Assembly: GCF_000335475.2 (NCBI RefSeq)
Contig: NZ_ANAH02000028.1
Span: 62,001-126,000 of the forward strand
Length of the DNA stretch: 64,000 nt
From: Cystobacter fuscus DSM 2262
GTDB lineage: Bacteria; Myxococcota; Myxococcia; Myxococcales; Myxococcaceae
Direction of reading: 5' to 3'
Shown: one piece after another, positions 62,142 to 64,000 of the stretch
How the letters are laid out: every line of letters begins with the position of its first letter
How positions within the stretch are numbered: position 1 is the stretch's first letter
Notes under the pieces: model-generated
Database searches by the model: none
What the model saw: the letters and a program-made list of their open reading frames with translations, nothing else
What the model was told of the DNA's origin: nothing
Made by a program: the position numbers and the translations under genes

Positions 62142-63533
62142 TCACGCGCTCTGCAGCTGGGGTTGCTTCTCGCGGCGCGTGGCGTGCATGGGCATGGTGC
62201 CGTGCGGCCGCAGGGTGACGTGGGCATCCGCGGTGACGGGGGCGCCGGTGCCTCGCAGGCGGAAGCGCTGGGCCACCATGGCGAGGATGAACTGCGCCTC
62301 CATCATCGCGAAGTTGTTGCCGATGCACTGGCGCTGTCCGCCACCGTAGGGCAGGTAGGCCCAGCGCGGCCTCTGCTTGCTGTTCTCCGGCAGGAAGCGC
62401 GTGGGCTCGAAGCGCTCCGGGTCGGGCCAGAAGTCCGGGTGGCGGTGGGTGACGTAGGGCACCAGCAGCACCAGGTCCCCCTTGGGAATCCGGTAGCCGC
62501 CCACCACGTCCTCCTCCTCCGCCACGCGCGGAATGGCCCAGATGGGGGGGTAGAGGCGCAGCGTCTCCTCGAACACGCAGTTGGTGTAGCGCAGCTTCGG
62601 CACGTCCTCGAGCGTGGGGGTGCGCCCGCCGAGCACGCGGTCCACCTCCTCGTGCAGGAGCGCCTCCTGCTCCGGGTTCTTCTCCAGCAGGTGGAACGCC
62701 CACGCGAGCGCGGTGGCCGTCGTCTCGTGGCCCGCGAGCAGCAGTGTCATCACCTCGTCGCGCAGCTGCACGTCGTCGAAGGTGTCTCCCGTGTCCGCGT
62801 CGCGCGCGGCCATCAGCATGCCGAGCAGGTCCTGCGACTCCCCCGCCGGCCCCCGCGCCCGGCGCTGGGCGATGATGCCCTCGACGATGCGGTTGAGCGG
62901 CACCATGGAGCGCTGGAAGGCCAGGTTCTTCGCGGTGGGAATCCGGTAGAGCCACGGCTTGTAGGGCAGCGGGGAGATGATGCGCTCGTTGGTGATCTCC
63001 AGCGCGGTGGTGAACGCCTCGCCCAGCTCCTTCGTGTGCGCGGCCACGTCCACCCCGAAGAGCGCGCGCACCACCACCTGCAACGTCAGCCGCATCATCT
63101 CCGTGAAGACGGGCACGGGCTCACCCGCCTTCACCCGGGGCTCCCACTGCTCGAGCACCTCGGCGGCCGTCTCCGTCATCACGCCCGTGAGCCCCGCCAG
63201 GCGCTCGCGGTGGAAGGAGGGCTGGGCGAGCCGGCGCTGGCGCTTCCAGAAGTCGCCCTCGGACGTCACCAGGCCGTTGCCCACCAGCGGGCGCGTCTTG
63301 TGGAAGATGGGGCCCTTGGTGTAGCGCGCGGGCGCGTCCGCGAGCACGTACTTGACGTGATCCGGGTGCGTGAGCTGCTCCACGTAGATGGGCCCCATGC
63401 GAAAGCGCACCACGTCTCCCAGCAGCGCACGGCCGCGCAGATAGAGGCCGAGTGGATCGCTGGTGCGCTCGGGGAGGTGGCCCCAGAGCCAATGGCCTGG
63501 GGGCATGGGAGGCAGGGGTGCGGAGTTGTTCAT
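62142..63533 (-). CDS. Cytochrome P450, canonical
   Basis: 463 aa from ATG 63533. All signature motifs are intact: I-helix LLLAGHETTATALAW, K-helix FEETLR, PERF region FWPDPERFEPTRF, heme loop YGGGQRQCIGNNFAMME with the Cys ligand. The length and the WAYLPYGGGQRQC style put it near the CYP102/CYP4-like soluble bacterial group that hydroxylates fatty acids or terpenoids. No ferredoxin or reductase gene adjoins it. The substrate is unknown. It contrasts with the cysteine-less P450 9 kb away. Confidence 0.93.
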   Translation of the reverse strand: MNNSAPLPPMPPGHWLWGHLPERTSDPLGLYLRGRALLGDVVRFRMGPIYVEQLTHPDHVKYVLADAPARYTKGPIFHKTRPLVGNGLVTSEGDFWKRQRRLAQPSFHRERLAGLTGVMTETAAEVLEQWEPRVKAGEPVPVFTEMMRLTLQVVVRALFGVDVAAHTKELGEAFTTALEITNERIISPLPYKPWLYRIPTAKNLAFQRSMVPLNRIVEGIIAQRRARGPAGESQDLLGMLMAARDADTGDTFDDVQLRDEVMTLLLAGHETTATALAWAFHLLEKNPEQEALLHEEVDRVLGGRTPTLEDVPKLRYTNCVFEETLRLYPPIWAIPRVAEEEDVVGGYRIPKGDLVLLVPYVTHRHPDFWPDPERFEPTRFLPENSKQRPRWAYLPYGGGQRQCIGNNFAMMEAQFILAMVAQRFRLRGTGAPVTADAHVTLRPHGTMPMHATRREKQPQLQSA

Positions 63534-63684
63534 GGGGGTCCACCACGGGGGTCGGGAGAACTGCGACCCGCATTGTGGACGACGCGGCGTGCCATCGCCA
63601 GGGGCGCCCCGGCGGCACGGTCGTGAAGCGGCCCGTAGCATGAGCCACGGGCATGGGAGCGCGGAGCGGGCGCGCGGCCCGGAC

Positions 63685-64000
63685 TCAGAGGGGCTGCAGG
63701 TAGTGCACCAGCACGGTGGCGTTGTTCACGTTGAACGTGACGCTCAGGTCCGGCGTGGTCACCGGGATGCTGGGCGTGCTGCCGCTCTGCGCGGGGAAGA
63801 TGATCTGCTTGCCGTCGAAGGTGAACAGCTTGCCCGGCACCGTCAGCTCGTGGCCGGTGATGTTGAAGTAGATGGCGCCCACGTCCACGAAGCCGCCCGG
63901 CAGGAGGATCGCCGACGCGGGGATGTAGTAGGGGATGGCCGGCACGGTCGCGCCCGTGACATCCACGCAGCGGTAGCGCGTGAGGTCCACCGCCGGGATG
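63685..64000 (-). CDS. Hypothetical protein, 5' part beyond the window
   Basis: C-terminal 100 or so residues of a gene that continues past the right edge; the frame is open to the end. Beta-rich: YYIPASAILLPGGFVDVGA, ITGHELTVPGKLFTFDG, SVTFNVNNATVLVHYLQPL. There is a GTG at 63990 but nothing shows that it is the start. Possibly a secreted or surface protein; no family recognised. Confidence 0.5.
   Translation of the reverse strand, partial: IPAVDLTRYRCVDVTGATVPAIPYYIPASAILLPGGFVDVGAIYFNITGHELTVPGKLFTFDGKQIIFPAQSGSTPSIPVTTPDLSVTFNVNNATVLVHYLQPL

Overview
The window is very GC-rich, densely packed DNA with the hallmarks of a myxobacterium, most likely the Cystobacterineae (Cystobacter/Archangium/Melittangium type). 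The evidence is protein content: Ser/Thr kinases with TPR tails, two giant kinase-ATPase-histidine kinase fusions in tandem, a sigma factor of the Myxococcales-specific gmx1 kind, many multidomain sensor kinases, an astacin lipoprotein, a lipoprotein with LSLNG repeats and a CGDGxC module, and an F0 ATP synthase operon split from F1. I saw no rRNA, tRNA, insertion sequence or CRISPR array. Taxonomy is inference.

Layout. 1-6.1 kb: a truncated metallophosphoesterase lipoprotein, a styrene-monooxygenase-like flavoprotein, an astacin lipoprotein and a stand-alone LanC-like cyclase. 6.4-10.4 kb: a Ser/Thr kinase with an N-terminal anti-sigma-type zinc motif, next to a sigma-70 family factor. 10.4-21.2 kb: two tandem copies of a 5.3-kb gene for a trifunctional Ser/Thr kinase / AAA-type ATPase / sensor histidine kinase. 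21.3-24.8 kb: glnS, a small conserved protein and a ketopantoate-reductase-like enzyme. 24.8-28.8 kb: a leftward operon in which a cysteine dioxygenase is fused in frame to the ATPase of a sulfonate/taurine-type ABC importer, followed by its permease and binding lipoprotein.

29.1-35.5 kb: an alpha/beta-hydrolase-like protein, an ankyrin protein, two exported proteins of unknown function and a PAS/GAF histidine kinase. 35.7-38.4 kb: the F0 operon atpZ-like/atpI/atpB/atpE/atpF without F1 genes, then ychF. 39.6-44.7 kb: citrate synthase with an N-terminal HTH, small unknowns, a Rieske oxygenase divergent from a TetR regulator, and a DUF2062 membrane protein. 45.0-51.1 kb: three overlapping genes, hybrid kinase - response regulator - hybrid kinase, probably one phosphorelay.

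51.1-64 kb: an orphan DNA methyltransferase, a P450-fold protein whose heme-ligating cysteine is replaced by arginine, mmsA followed by an apparent URC-type uracil catabolism cluster (GTP cyclohydrolase II-like, DUF1688, uracil phosphoribosyltransferase), a fatty-acid-2-hydroxylase-like membrane enzyme, an M55-like protein lacking two of five metal ligands, the LSLNG lipoprotein, a canonical P450, and an incomplete gene at the right edge.

The strongest leads are the cysteine dioxygenase-ABC ATPase fusion, the cysteine-less P450, the URC cluster and the tandem giant kinases. All functional calls come from reading motifs by eye; no database search was possible.
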